A stretch of 64,000 bases of DNA, taken from contig JBAGJY010000002.1 in NCBI GenBank assembly GCA_037034305.1, positions 248,001-312,000 on the forward strand. The letters are read 5' to 3'. Every line of letters starts with the position of its first letter. Positions within the stretch are counted from its first letter, which is position 1. The notes under the pieces were generated by a model, which was not told where the DNA came from, did no database searches, and saw only the letters and a list, made by a program, of their open reading frames with translations. The position numbers were made by a program, and so were the translations under genes. The DNA is from Streptantibioticus_A sp037034305. GTDB taxonomy: Bacteria; Actinomycetota; Actinomycetes; Streptomycetales; Streptomycetaceae. Of this stretch, positions 47,380-55,927 are shown piece by piece.

Positions 47380-47937
47380 TCAGCGACCCACTCCGTCCGC
47401 GGTCAGGGCCTGCGGGGGCTCGTCGTCCATCTCGAAGGCCAGCGGGAACGGGGCGTGCCCGGCGAGCCGGAACCAGCGGACCGCGCGCTGCCGCCGCAGG
47501 GCGCGCGCGGCGCGCACGGCGTCGTTGTGGAACCGGCGGGCCATCGGGGTGCGGCGCACCGCCGCGGTCAGTTCGCCCACCGCCTCCGGGCCGCCCGGTG
47601 CCTCGTGTACCGCCCGGACGGTGCCGGGCTCGGCGAAGACAGCGCGCAGTGTCTGGCTGAGTTCGCTCTCCGCGACCTCACGTTGCTCGTCCTCGGCCTG
47701 CCGGGCCGCGTGCGCGGTCTGGTACAGCACGATCGAGGCGGCCGGATCGAGGATGCCGGAGGTGGCCAACTCCTGTGCCACCGAGGCGCGGCGCAGCAGT
47801 TGCGCGTCCAGCGCGGCGCGTGCGGCGTCGATGCGCGCGTGCAGGCGGTCCAACCGGCCAGCGGTCCAACTGAGGTAGATGCCCAGGAGGATGATTGCTG
47901 CCGCGATCCAGATCAGGGTGAGCGTCACGGGCCTCAA
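47380..47937 (-). CDS. Membrane-anchored LemA-like protein
   Basis: This 185-residue protein has an N-terminal membrane helix (residues 3-24, PVTLTLIWIAAAIILLGIYL) and a long helical domain with RLDRLHARIDAARAALDAQL. This resembles the LemA core (repeated ARxxxxxALDAQLxRR). It contains no catalytic motif that I recognise. It sits between pimA and pdxS with gaps on both sides, as in other Streptomyces. Its function is unknown. Confidence 0.75.
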   Translation of the reverse strand: MRPVTLTLIWIAAAIILLGIYLSWTAGRLDRLHARIDAARAALDAQLLRRASVAQELATSGILDPAASIVLYQTAHAARQAEDEQREVAESELSQTLRAVFAEPGTVRAVHEAPGGPEAVGELTAAVRRTPMARRFHNDAVRAARALRRQRAVRWFRLAGHAPFPLAFEMDDEPPQALTADGVGR

Positions 47938-48080
47938 GGCTAGCGGGTTCCCTGGGGGTGGCTGGGGGCCCGCGTCTTCCTTCCCACCCGCCCCGCCTGT
48001 TCACCGCCGTGCCGTTGCGCTGCGGCCCGGCGGTCACGGGTGGGCGAGCGGGAAGCAGAACGCGCATCCCCACGAAGGGG

Positions 48081-49280
48081 TCACAGGCCCAACCGCGCCC
48101 GCAGCCCCGTGCGTTCGTCCGGCGCGACCGACGCCGCGCCGTCCGTCACCATCTCGTAGACCGAGAGGATCTCCGCCCCGACGGTGGACCAGTCGAACCG
48201 CCGCACGTGCCTGCTGCCCAACTCCCGCAGCTCCGCGAGCCGTTCACGGTCGCCGAGCAACCGCACCGCGGACGCGGCCAGTGCCTCCGCGTCCTCGACC
48301 GGGAACAACTCGCCCGCCGCTCCCCCGTCGAGCACCTGCCGGAAGGCGTCGAGATCACTGGCCAGCACCGGCGCGCCCGCCGACATCGCCTCCACCAGGA
48401 TGATGCCGAAGCTCTCGCCGCCAGTGTTGGGCGCCACGTACAGGTCCACGCTGCGCAGCATCCGCGCCTTGTCCTCGTCGCTGACCATGCCGAGGAACTC
48501 CACCCGGTCGCGCATGGATTCGGGCAGTCCGTCGACCGCCTCCTCCTCGTCGCCGCGTCCGGCGACCAGCAGCCTGGTCCGCGGCCGGGCGGCGAGGATC
48601 TTCGGCAGCGCCCGCATCAGCGTGGGAAGTCCCTTGCGCGGCTCGTCGATCCGGCCGATGAAGCCAATCGTTTCTCCCTCCCGTCGCCCACCACCGCCCT
48701 CAACGGAGCCAGGCGCCCCTTCCCCTTGCCACTGGGGCTTGGGGTCGGCCTTCGCGAAGAAGTCGACGTCCACGCCGTTGGGGATCACCACGGCGTCGCC
48801 GCCGAGGTGTTCGACCAGTGTGCGCCGCGCGTACTCGCTCACCGCGATCCGCGCGCTGATCTTCTCCAGCGCCGGTTGCAGGATGGGGTACGCGGCGATC
48901 ATCGCGCGCGAGCGCGGGTTGGAGGTGTGGAAGGTGGCCACGATCGGGCCCTGCGCCGCCCAGCAGGCCAGCAGGCCCAGCGACGGCGAGGCGGGCTCGT
49001 GGATGTGGATGACGTCGAAGGCCCCGTCGTGCAGCCAGCGCCGTACCCGAGCGGCCGACAGGAAACCGAAGTTGAGCCGGGCCACCGAGCCGTTGTACGG
49101 CACCGGCACCGCGCGCCCGGCGGAGACGACGTAGCCCGGCAGCGGGGTGTCGTCGTCGGCCGGGGCGAGCACCGAGACCCGGTGGCCGAGGCCGATCAGG
49201 TGCTCGGCGAGGTCCCGGATGTGGAACTGCACGCCGCCGGGGACGTCCCAGGAGTACGGGCAGACGATCCCGATCCTCAA
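48081..49280 (-). CDS. pimA: Phosphatidylinositol alpha-mannosyltransferase-like GT4 glycosyltransferase
   Basis: The 399-residue GT-B enzyme adds the first mannose to phosphatidylinositol from GDP-mannose at the inner membrane face. MRIGIVCPYSWDVPGGVQFH, VIHIHEPASPSLGLLA, GFIGRIDEPRKGLPTLMRA and the donor-site GESFGIILVEAMSAG (E-X7-E) are visible. The start is TTG at 49280, with GGAG five bases upstream. Residues 192-202 (SVEGGGGRREG) come from a copy of the dispersed 25-base repeat inserted in the linker between the two Rossmann domains. It overlaps the acyltransferase gene by 4 bases. Confidence 0.92.
   Translation of the reverse strand: MRIGIVCPYSWDVPGGVQFHIRDLAEHLIGLGHRVSVLAPADDDTPLPGYVVSAGRAVPVPYNGSVARLNFGFLSAARVRRWLHDGAFDVIHIHEPASPSLGLLACWAAQGPIVATFHTSNPRSRAMIAAYPILQPALEKISARIAVSEYARRTLVEHLGGDAVVIPNGVDVDFFAKADPKPQWQGEGAPGSVEGGGGRREGETIGFIGRIDEPRKGLPTLMRALPKILAARPRTRLLVAGRGDEEEAVDGLPESMRDRVEFLGMVSDEDKARMLRSVDLYVAPNTGGESFGIILVEAMSAGAPVLASDLDAFRQVLDGGAAGELFPVEDAEALAASAVRLLGDRERLAELRELGSRHVRRFDWSTVGAEILSVYEMVTDGAASVAPDERTGLRARLGL
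48679..48704 (-). repeat. Dispersed 25-base repeat, copy 4 (inside pimA)
   Basis: On the plus strand the copy starts TCCCGTCGCCCACCACCG and ends CCCTCAAC; on the coding strand it is GTTGAGGGC...CGACGGGA, identical to the copy at 24719. It is read in the same frame as there (VEGGGGRRE) and sits in the interdomain linker of the enzyme. Confidence 0.8.
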
Positions 49281-50215
49281 GGCCGCTCCGTTCCGGAGCC
49301 GTCGGACCGCCCTGCGGCGGTGTCCGGGCGCGGTTCCAGGTCCGCGAGCCACAGCCGCTGCAGCATGTGCCAGTGCTCCGGGTGCTCGGCGATGCCCGCG
49401 GCGAAGGCGTCGGCCATCCGTTGCGTCATCGCCTTCGCCTTCTCGGTCCGGGTACCTTCCTCCGGCACCTCGATCCGGGGGTGCACCTGGCCGCGCATGA
49501 CCGCCGACTCGTCGTACCAGAGGGTGACCGGCAGCAGCGGCGCACCGGTCTGTACCGACAGCATCGCAGGTCCGGCGGGCATGCGGGCGGTGTCGCCGAA
49601 GAACGAGACCTCGATCCCGGAGGCGGACAGGTCGCGGTCGGCGACCAGGCAGACCAGTCCCCCGGCGCGCAGCCGCCGGGCGAGGGTGCCGAACGCGGCA
49701 CCGCCGGTGTGCGGCAGCACCTCCATGCCCAGGCCCTCGCGGTAGGCGACGAACCGGTCGTAGAGCGTCTCGGGCTTGAGCCGCTCGGCGACGGTGGTGA
49801 ACGGCACGCCCAGCTTGGTGGTGACCCAGGCGCCCGCCAGGTCGTAGTTGCCCATGTGCGGCAGGGCGAGGACCACGCCGTCGCCGGCCGCGAGCGCCTC
49901 TTCGAGCAGATGGATGTCCTTGGGCTCGAAGCCGTCCCTGATCCGCTGCTTGCTCCACGCCGGGAGGCGGAAGGACTCCATCCAGTACCGCAGGTAGGAG
50001 CGCATTCCGGCGCGGGACAGCTCGGCCAGCCGCTCGGGGGTGGCGTCCGGTACCACCCGCGCGAGGTTGGCCTCCAGGCGCCGTACGCCCTTGCCGCGCC
50101 TGCGCCAGGTCAGATCGGCTATGCCCCGGCCCAGGGCGTTCGCGACGGGTTCCGGCAGCCGTTTGACCGCGGTCCATCCGGCGCCGTAGAGCCCGTCGGT
50201 GAGTTTCTCCTTCAC
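49277..50215 (-). CDS. Phosphatidylinositol mannoside acyltransferase
   Basis: The 312-residue LpxL/HtrB-type enzyme acylates the mannose of PIM. The catalytic HX4D motif is HMGNYD in LALPHMGNYDLAGAWVTTK, and the SFFGDTARMPAGPAMLSVQT segment is a conserved acyltransferase block. The GTG at 50215 overlaps the pgsA stop by 4 bases and the 3' end overlaps the pimA start, so the three PIM-lipid genes are translationally coupled. Confidence 0.93.
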   Translation of the reverse strand: MKEKLTDGLYGAGWTAVKRLPEPVANALGRGIADLTWRRRGKGVRRLEANLARVVPDATPERLAELSRAGMRSYLRYWMESFRLPAWSKQRIRDGFEPKDIHLLEEALAAGDGVVLALPHMGNYDLAGAWVTTKLGVPFTTVAERLKPETLYDRFVAYREGLGMEVLPHTGGAAFGTLARRLRAGGLVCLVADRDLSASGIEVSFFGDTARMPAGPAMLSVQTGAPLLPVTLWYDESAVMRGQVHPRIEVPEEGTRTEKAKAMTQRMADAFAAGIAEHPEHWHMLQRLWLADLEPRPDTAAGRSDGSGTERP

Positions 50216-50874
50216 GCCGGGTTCCCCTCCCCTTCGTGTGCCGCCGCGTCGGCCTCCGCGGCCTCGCGGCGCACGGTGACAACGCGCTGCACCATGGTCA
50301 CCAGGCTGCCCGCGGCCACGATCCACAGCGCGATGGGCAGCAGCACCTGGATGCCCGGCACACCGAACTTGTGCAGCCCGGAGAAGCCGCAGGCCACCAG
50401 CGAGATCACCAGCCGCTCGGCGCGCTCCACCAGCCCGTTGACGTTGACCGGCAGCCCGATCGCCTCGCCGCGCGCCTTGGTGTACGACACGATCTGACCG
50501 CTGGCCAGGCAGAAGATGCTCACCGCGCACAGCACCAGGCTGTGCCCGCCCCCGGCGTACCACAGCGCGAGACCGCCGAAGATCGCCGCGTCGGCCACCC
50601 GGTCCAGCGTGGAGTCGAGGAACGCCCCCCACCGGCTGGAGCGGCCCAGTTGGCGGGCCATGTTGCCGTCGACCAGGTCGGAGAAGACGAACAGTGTGAT
50701 GACGACGGTGCCCCAGAAGAACTCGCCCCTGGGATAGAAGGCCAGCGCACCCGCGACCACGCCCCCCGTACCGACGAGGGTGACCGCGTCCGGGCTGACG
50801 CCCATACGCAGCAGCAGTGCGGCGAACGGTGTGAGGACACGCGTGAAGAAAGCACGCGCGTACTTGTTCAGCAT
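50212..50874 (-). CDS. pgsA: Phosphatidylinositol phosphate synthase (CDP-alcohol phosphotransferase)
   Basis: The 220-residue integral membrane enzyme makes phosphatidylinositol phosphate from CDP-diacylglycerol and inositol phosphate in actinobacteria. The signature DLVDGNMARQLGRSSRWGAF with LDSTLD gives the full D-X2-DG-X2-AR-X8-G-X3-D-X3-D motif, and four to six membrane segments follow. It is the first gene of the PIM-lipid operon, which identifies the phosphoinositide rather than the phosphatidylglycerol branch of the family. Confidence 0.92.
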   Translation of the reverse strand: MLNKYARAFFTRVLTPFAALLLRMGVSPDAVTLVGTGGVVAGALAFYPRGEFFWGTVVITLFVFSDLVDGNMARQLGRSSRWGAFLDSTLDRVADAAIFGGLALWYAGGGHSLVLCAVSIFCLASGQIVSYTKARGEAIGLPVNVNGLVERAERLVISLVACGFSGLHKFGVPGIQVLLPIALWIVAAGSLVTMVQRVVTVRREAAEADAAAHEGEGNPA

Positions 50875-51161
50875 GGCCTTCCCGACAGGTCAGTGGTACC
50901 GGCATGGCCCCTTTCGGCCCCGGCGGCCCCATCGTAGCCAGGCCCCGAGTGCGGCCGGTCACAGGCACCCGTCCGCTACGGGCGGGGGTACGACGTATGG
51001 ACGCAAACCTACGGGCGTGGGAAGGTCGAAGGACGCGGGCGCCACCGCGACCGCTGATCAGTCCCGTGGCCTTCGCGTTCGCGCCTGCGGCGAGCCAGCC
51101 CTGCCCTCATCGGCCGCGGGTTCGACGAGGGCAGTCACCGTGCAGTGACTGGAGGCAAGCG
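50875..51161. other. 287-base divergent promoter region
   Basis: This lies between the divergent pgsA (minus) and EF-G2-like (plus) genes. I see no clear hairpin, operator or repeat. The TGCAGTGACTGGAGG just before the GTPase gene carries its ribosome binding site. Confidence 0.4.
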
Positions 51162-53360
51162 ATGGGCGACAGGCGAGACGCACATGCTGGAGCCGCCGGA
51201 GGCGCACCGACGGCCGACCGGCCCGAAGGACTGCGGAACGTGGTGCTGGTCGGCCACAGCGGAGCGGGCAAGACGACGCTGGCGGAGGCGCTGGCGCTGG
51301 CGGGCGGGGCGACGAACCGGTGCGGCCGGGTCGAGGAGGGGACGACGGTCTCCGACTTCGACGAGATCGAACACCGGCAGCAGCGCTCCGTACAACTGTC
51401 CCTGATCCCGGTGGACTGGGGCAACGTCAAGATCAATCTGCTGGACACCCCCGGATACGCCGATTTCGTCGGGGAGTTGAGGGCCGGTCTGCGCGCCGCG
51501 GACGCGGCCCTCTTCGTCGTCTCGGCCGCCGACGGCGTGGACGGCGCCACCAAGATGGTGTGGGAGGAGTGCGCGGCGGTCGGCATGCCCCGCGCGGTGG
51601 TGGTGACGCACCTGGAGAACGCCCGCGCCGACTTCGACGAGATGACCGCGATCTGCCAGCGGGTCTTCGGCGGCGACGACCCGGACGCGGTACTTCCGCT
51701 GTACCTGCCGCTGTACGGCGAGGAGAGCCCGGACGGGCACACTCCGGTCGCCGGGCTGATCGGGCTGCTGTCGCAGCGCATCTACGACTACTCCTCGGGC
51801 GAACGCGTCGAACGCGACCCCGACCCCGAGCACCTGCCGCTGATCGCTGAGGCCCGCAACCGGCTGATCGAGGGGATCATCGCCGAGAGCGAGGACGAGA
51901 CCCTGATGGACCGCTACCTCGGCGGTGAGGAGATCGACTTCAAGACCCTCATCCAGGATCTGGAGCGGGCGGTGGCCCGCGGCACCTTCCACCCGGTGCT
52001 GGCCGCCGCCCCACCGTCCGAGGGCGCCCGGCAGGGCCTGGGCACCCTGGAGCTGCTGGAGCTGGTCACCGGCGGCTTCCCCACCCCGGCCGAACGGGAG
52101 ACGCCCGCGGTGACCACCCCGCAGGGCGCCCCGCGGCCGCCGCTGACCTGCGACCCGGACGGCCCGCTGGCCGCCGAGGTGGTCAAGACCTCCTCCGACC
52201 CCTACGTGGGCCGGATCAGCCTGGTGCGGGTCTTCTCCGGGACGCTGCGCCCGGACGAGACGGTGCACGTCTCCGGGCACGGCCTGGCGGACCGCGGGCA
52301 CGAGGACCACGACGTGGACGAGCGGATCGGCGCGCTGTCCTCCCCGTTCGGCAAGGTGCAGCGCCCGGTGCCCCGGGCCATCGCGGGCGATCTGGTGTGC
52401 GTGGCGAAGCTGAGCCGCGCGGAGACCGGCGACACGCTGTCCGCGAAGGACGATCCGCTGCTGATGGAGCCGTGGGTCATGCCGGATCCGCTGCTGCCGG
52501 TGGCGATCGAGGCGCACAGCAAGGCCGACGAGGACAAGCTGTCGCAGGGCCTGGCCCGGCTGGTCGCCGAGGACCCGACGATGCGCCTGGAGCAGAACCA
52601 GGACACCCACCAGGTGGTGCTGTGGTGTCTGGGCGAGGCGCATGTCGACGTGGCGCTGGAGCGGCTGCGCGGCCGGTACGGGGTGCAGGTGGACGCGGTG
52701 CCGTACAAGGTGTCGCTGCGCGAGACCTTCGGCGGGAAGGCGGCCGGGCGCGGTCGGCACGTCAAGCAGTCCGGTGGGCACGGGCAGTTCGCGATCTGCG
52801 AGATCGAGGTGGAGCCGCTGCCGGTGGGCTCGGGCATCGAGTTCGTGGACAAGGTGGTCGGCGGCGCGGTGCCGAGGCAGTTCATCCCTTCGGTGGAAAA
52901 GGGCATCCGGGCGCAGGCCGTCAAGGGCGTGGCGGCCGGGTACCCGGTGGTGGACATCAGGGTCACCCTGCTCGACGGCAAGGCGCACTCGGTCGACTCC
53001 TCGGACGCCGCCTTCCAGACCGCGGGCGCGCTGGCGCTGCGGGAGGCCGCCAAGGAGGCCCGCATCCATCTGCTGGAGCCGGTCTGCGAGGTGCGGGTAC
53101 TGGTCTCGGACGAGTACGTGGGACCGGTGATGAGCGACCTCGCCGGTCGGCGTGGCCGGGTGGTGGGCACCGAACCGGCGGGCCCCGGGCGGACGCTGGT
53201 GCGCGCCGAGGTGCCGGAGATCGAGATCGGGCGGTACGCGATCGACCTGCGGTCGATCTCGCACGGGACCGGCCGGTTCAACCGCTCGTACGCCCGGCAT
53301 GAGCCGATGCCGCCGCAACTCGCCGCCAAGCTGCGGGAGGAGCAGGAGGAGAACAAGTAA
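51162..53360 (+). CDS. EF-G2-like translational GTPase
   Basis: The 732-residue protein has all five EF-G domains: G domain with G1 GHSGAGKTT (residues 31-39) and G3 DTPGYADFVGE, then domain II, and domains III-V ending in YARHEPMPPQLAAKLREEQ. The G4 guanine-specificity motif, normally NKXD, is replaced by THLE in VVVTHLENARADFDEM. This is the actinobacterial EF-G2 paralogue, distinct from the fusA in the str operon. Its precise role is not established. ATG at 51162 has a GGAGG site. Confidence 0.9.
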   Translation: MGDRRDAHAGAAGGAPTADRPEGLRNVVLVGHSGAGKTTLAEALALAGGATNRCGRVEEGTTVSDFDEIEHRQQRSVQLSLIPVDWGNVKINLLDTPGYADFVGELRAGLRAADAALFVVSAADGVDGATKMVWEECAAVGMPRAVVVTHLENARADFDEMTAICQRVFGGDDPDAVLPLYLPLYGEESPDGHTPVAGLIGLLSQRIYDYSSGERVERDPDPEHLPLIAEARNRLIEGIIAESEDETLMDRYLGGEEIDFKTLIQDLERAVARGTFHPVLAAAPPSEGARQGLGTLELLELVTGGFPTPAERETPAVTTPQGAPRPPLTCDPDGPLAAEVVKTSSDPYVGRISLVRVFSGTLRPDETVHVSGHGLADRGHEDHDVDERIGALSSPFGKVQRPVPRAIAGDLVCVAKLSRAETGDTLSAKDDPLLMEPWVMPDPLLPVAIEAHSKADEDKLSQGLARLVAEDPTMRLEQNQDTHQVVLWCLGEAHVDVALERLRGRYGVQVDAVPYKVSLRETFGGKAAGRGRHVKQSGGHGQFAICEIEVEPLPVGSGIEFVDKVVGGAVPRQFIPSVEKGIRAQAVKGVAAGYPVVDIRVTLLDGKAHSVDSSDAAFQTAGALALREAAKEARIHLLEPVCEVRVLVSDEYVGPVMSDLAGRRGRVVGTEPAGPGRTLVRAEVPEIEIGRYAIDLRSISHGTGRFNRSYARHEPMPPQLAAKLREEQEENK

Positions 53361-53531
53361 CTCCCGTACCGCAAGCCCCGGGAGACGTCGTTCGCACCAC
53401 GCCACTGACGGGTTGGTCACCGTCCGGATACGCTGTGCTCGTAGATCGGACGGTGTGCCAATCCGATCCGGGGATGACGGTAGTTGACGGCCCGGCCGCG
53501 GGCCGTCGGGTGAGGGAGTTGGGGGGCGGAA

Positions 53532-55178
53532 GTGTCTTTCTCCGGCGTGGAGTTCGACTTCAGCCCGGGCGCTCAGGTGCCGCTCACCGGCATGGGTGGG
53601 GAGACCGCCGCCACACAGGCGCTGTCCTCCGCCGCGTACCGGGACGGGGCGATCGAGGACCTGGTGAAGATCAACCCCGAAGCGGGCGTCAAACCGCCGA
53701 AGTTGTCCCTCTTCGAACCGAACCTGGGTGAGGCGTTCGCCCGTGCCGTACAGGTGCGGATGCTCGGCGGCGCCCGCAAGGAGACCGTGCAGTCGTTCGG
53801 CATGGACCCGCAGACCGTGGTGGTGCACTGTCTGGCGGCCAACCGGATCCGGCAGCAGCGCGACCGGCGGCTGACCGTCGTGATGGGCGTGTGCGGGCTG
53901 CTGTTCCTGCCGGGTGTGCTGATCTGGCTCGGCGCGTTCCAACTGCGCCGCACCCTGGGCAAGTTGGCGGGCCGGGCCAGCTCACTGGGCGGCCTGGTGC
54001 TCGCGGTGGTGGTGGCGCTGGCCGCGCTGCTGTTGTGGCGGCCACCGGTGACCGGGTTCTTCGGGCTGTACATGCGGGTGATGCTGCTGGTCCCGGTGCT
54101 CGGCTGGTACATCGCCAAGCGGATCTGCGAGAAGACCGCGGTGGACCTGCGGGAGCGCTGGTCGTCGCTGCTCGGCGGAGGCGGGGTCGGCGCCAAGATC
54201 CCGGAGGCGGTACCGCAGCACCCCAACCAGACCAAGGCCGAGGCGATGCGGCAGTCGCTGGTGGCGCTGGCCACCGAGCAGGCCAGCAACGTGGTCTTCT
54301 ACGCCGGTCCCAAGGGCATCCTGGGGATGGGATCGCGTTGGGGCGTCTGGCAGTTGGCGGAGGAGCTGGAGCCGCGGCCGGACACCGACATCCATCCGTT
54401 CCGCAGCTGGGACGTGATCAAGGCCATCCAGGACCGGCTGCGCGATCTGGAGCGCGGCCCGCTGCACACCGGCGGCTTCCCCAAACCGACCATACGGCAC
54501 TGGATCGTGGCCCCGATCGGGGAGGGCGCCACGGAGGTCAGCCGACCCACCGGGGCCGAGGTGGAGGGCTTCACCGTCAAGGACTTCGAGATACAGCGGA
54601 TCTGCAACGAGCAGCAGTTCGGCAGCGGCAACCGGCACTACCTCGGTGTGCAGTTCGTGCTGTGGGACGGGCAGTTGGTGATCAACCTGCTGATCACGGT
54701 GACCGTGCTGCACTACACCCTGCGGATCGAGGTGACCGGGCATGCGCTCGGGCCGGTGAACTCGATGTTCTTGGGCGCGCCCTCGCCAAAGACCAAGGAG
54801 GTCTCCAAGACGGTCAGGTTCTGGGAGACCAGGACCGTGCACCTGCCGCTGGTGGACGCCGGTGAGGTGGTCCGGCTCGCGGCGCGGGCGCCGTTCACCT
54901 GGTTCCCGCCGGTCCTGGACTTCCTCGGCGGCCAGCTCACCCTGCCCGAGCCGTTCGGGCTGCGGCACGCTTGGGCGGACAAACCGTGGAAGCACCGCTT
55001 CATGGCGGACGACGCGTTGCGCGCGGCCACTCCTGTGCTGCGCGCGGTGAACGCGGCGGCGATCTCCGTGCTGGAAGAGAACGGGGTGGACACCGAGCGG
55101 TTCACCAACCGGTCCCTGGTCCTCAGCGGGCTGGTCCAGTCCGCCGAGCCGCGGGCCGCGGACGCGTACAACGCGTGA
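53532..55178 (+). CDS. Unknown membrane protein
   Basis: I do not recognise the family of this 548-residue protein. The first 110 residues are soluble. Membrane helices are predicted at about 113-138, 151-169 and 173-196, followed by a large soluble domain of about 340 residues. That domain includes a hydrophobic strand-rich stretch (DGQLVINLLITVTVLHYTLR) that may be a beta-core rather than a helix. There are no nucleotide-binding or catalytic motifs that I can see. It starts with a GTG 171 bases after the EF-G2-like gene, in the same direction. Confidence 0.65.
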   Translation: MSFSGVEFDFSPGAQVPLTGMGGETAATQALSSAAYRDGAIEDLVKINPEAGVKPPKLSLFEPNLGEAFARAVQVRMLGGARKETVQSFGMDPQTVVVHCLAANRIRQQRDRRLTVVMGVCGLLFLPGVLIWLGAFQLRRTLGKLAGRASSLGGLVLAVVVALAALLLWRPPVTGFFGLYMRVMLLVPVLGWYIAKRICEKTAVDLRERWSSLLGGGGVGAKIPEAVPQHPNQTKAEAMRQSLVALATEQASNVVFYAGPKGILGMGSRWGVWQLAEELEPRPDTDIHPFRSWDVIKAIQDRLRDLERGPLHTGGFPKPTIRHWIVAPIGEGATEVSRPTGAEVEGFTVKDFEIQRICNEQQFGSGNRHYLGVQFVLWDGQLVINLLITVTVLHYTLRIEVTGHALGPVNSMFLGAPSPKTKEVSKTVRFWETRTVHLPLVDAGEVVRLAARAPFTWFPPVLDFLGGQLTLPEPFGLRHAWADKPWKHRFMADDALRAATPVLRAVNAAAISVLEENGVDTERFTNRSLVLSGLVQSAEPRAADAYNA

Positions 55179-55219
55179 GCGCTCCGGTGGGGGCGCGGCG
55201 AGGTGCTGTCGGTCGTCCG

Positions 55220-55253
55220 CGGCGCCGTTGCGGCTGGTCGCGCGGCGCCCCTT
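55220..55253 (+). repeat. Dispersed repeat family B copy
   Basis: GGCGCCGTTGCGGCTGGTCG then CGCGGCGCCCCTT, between the unknown membrane protein and HIT genes. It matches family B copies at 26145, 47300, 58049 and 43218. Confidence 0.7.
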
Positions 55254-55284
55254 GGCCGGACCCCCGGGACGCGCGCGGCGCGGA

Positions 55285-55845
55285 TCAGGCCTTCGGCCAG
55301 TGGGCCGCCAGCATGGCCCGCGTGTCGGCGAGAAGCTGCGGCAGCACCTTGGTGTGGCCGACCACCGGCATGAAGTTGGTGTCGCCACCCCAGCGGGGCA
55401 CCACGTGCTGGTGCAGGTGGGCGGCGATGCCCGCACCGGCCACCGCGCCCTGGTTCATGCCGATGTTGAATCCGTGCGCCCCGGACGCCGAGCGCAGCGC
55501 GGTCATGGCCCGCTTGGTGAACTCAGCGAGCTCCCCGGTCTCGGCCCCGTCGAGTTCGGTGTAGTCCGCGACGTGCCGGTACGGCACCACCATCAGGTGA
55601 CCGCCGTTGTACGGGTAGAGGTTCAGCACCGCGTAGACCTTCTGGCCGCGCGCGATGACCAATCCATCGACATCGGACTTGTCCGGGATCGCGCAGAAGG
55701 GGCAGCCGTCACCGGCCTCCGGGCCGGTGGGCTTGTTCTCGCCCTGGATGTACGCCATGCGGTGCGGTGTCCACAGGCGCTGGAACGCGTCCGGCGTCCC
55801 CACTCCGATCTGCTGCTCCGGCTCAGTCGTCATGCTGTGCAGCAT
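55285..55845 (-). CDS. HIT domain nucleotide-binding protein
   Basis: The protein (186 residues from ATG at 55845, or 182 from ATG at 55833) carries the histidine triad AAHLHQHVVPRWGGD (H-X-H-X-H). This marks Ap4A hydrolases, adenylylated-nucleotide hydrolases and galactose-1-phosphate uridylyltransferase relatives. CPFCAIPDKSD near residue 50 provides a possible zinc site. No ribosome binding site precedes either start, so it may be leaderless. It lies just downstream of the thrS terminator, a conserved actinobacterial linkage. Confidence 0.88.
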   Translation of the reverse strand: MLHSMTTEPEQQIGVGTPDAFQRLWTPHRMAYIQGENKPTGPEAGDGCPFCAIPDKSDVDGLVIARGQKVYAVLNLYPYNGGHLMVVPYRHVADYTELDGAETGELAEFTKRAMTALRSASGAHGFNIGMNQGAVAGAGIAAHLHQHVVPRWGGDTNFMPVVGHTKVLPQLLADTRAMLAAHWPKA

Positions 55846-55870
55846 ATTCGCCCGCGAGGCGGTACGAAGC

Positions 55871-55905
55871 GGCGAGGGGCGGACCGCAACGGTCCACCCC
55901 TCGCC
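55871..55905 (-). terminator. Terminator after thrS
   Basis: GGCGAGGGG-C-GGACC (55871-55885) and GGTCC-A-CCCCTCGCC (55891-55905) form a 14-pair stem with one mismatch and a 5-base loop, 22 bases beyond the thrS stop. Confidence 0.75.
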
Positions 55906-55927
55906 ACCCCGGCCACGCGGGGACCGG

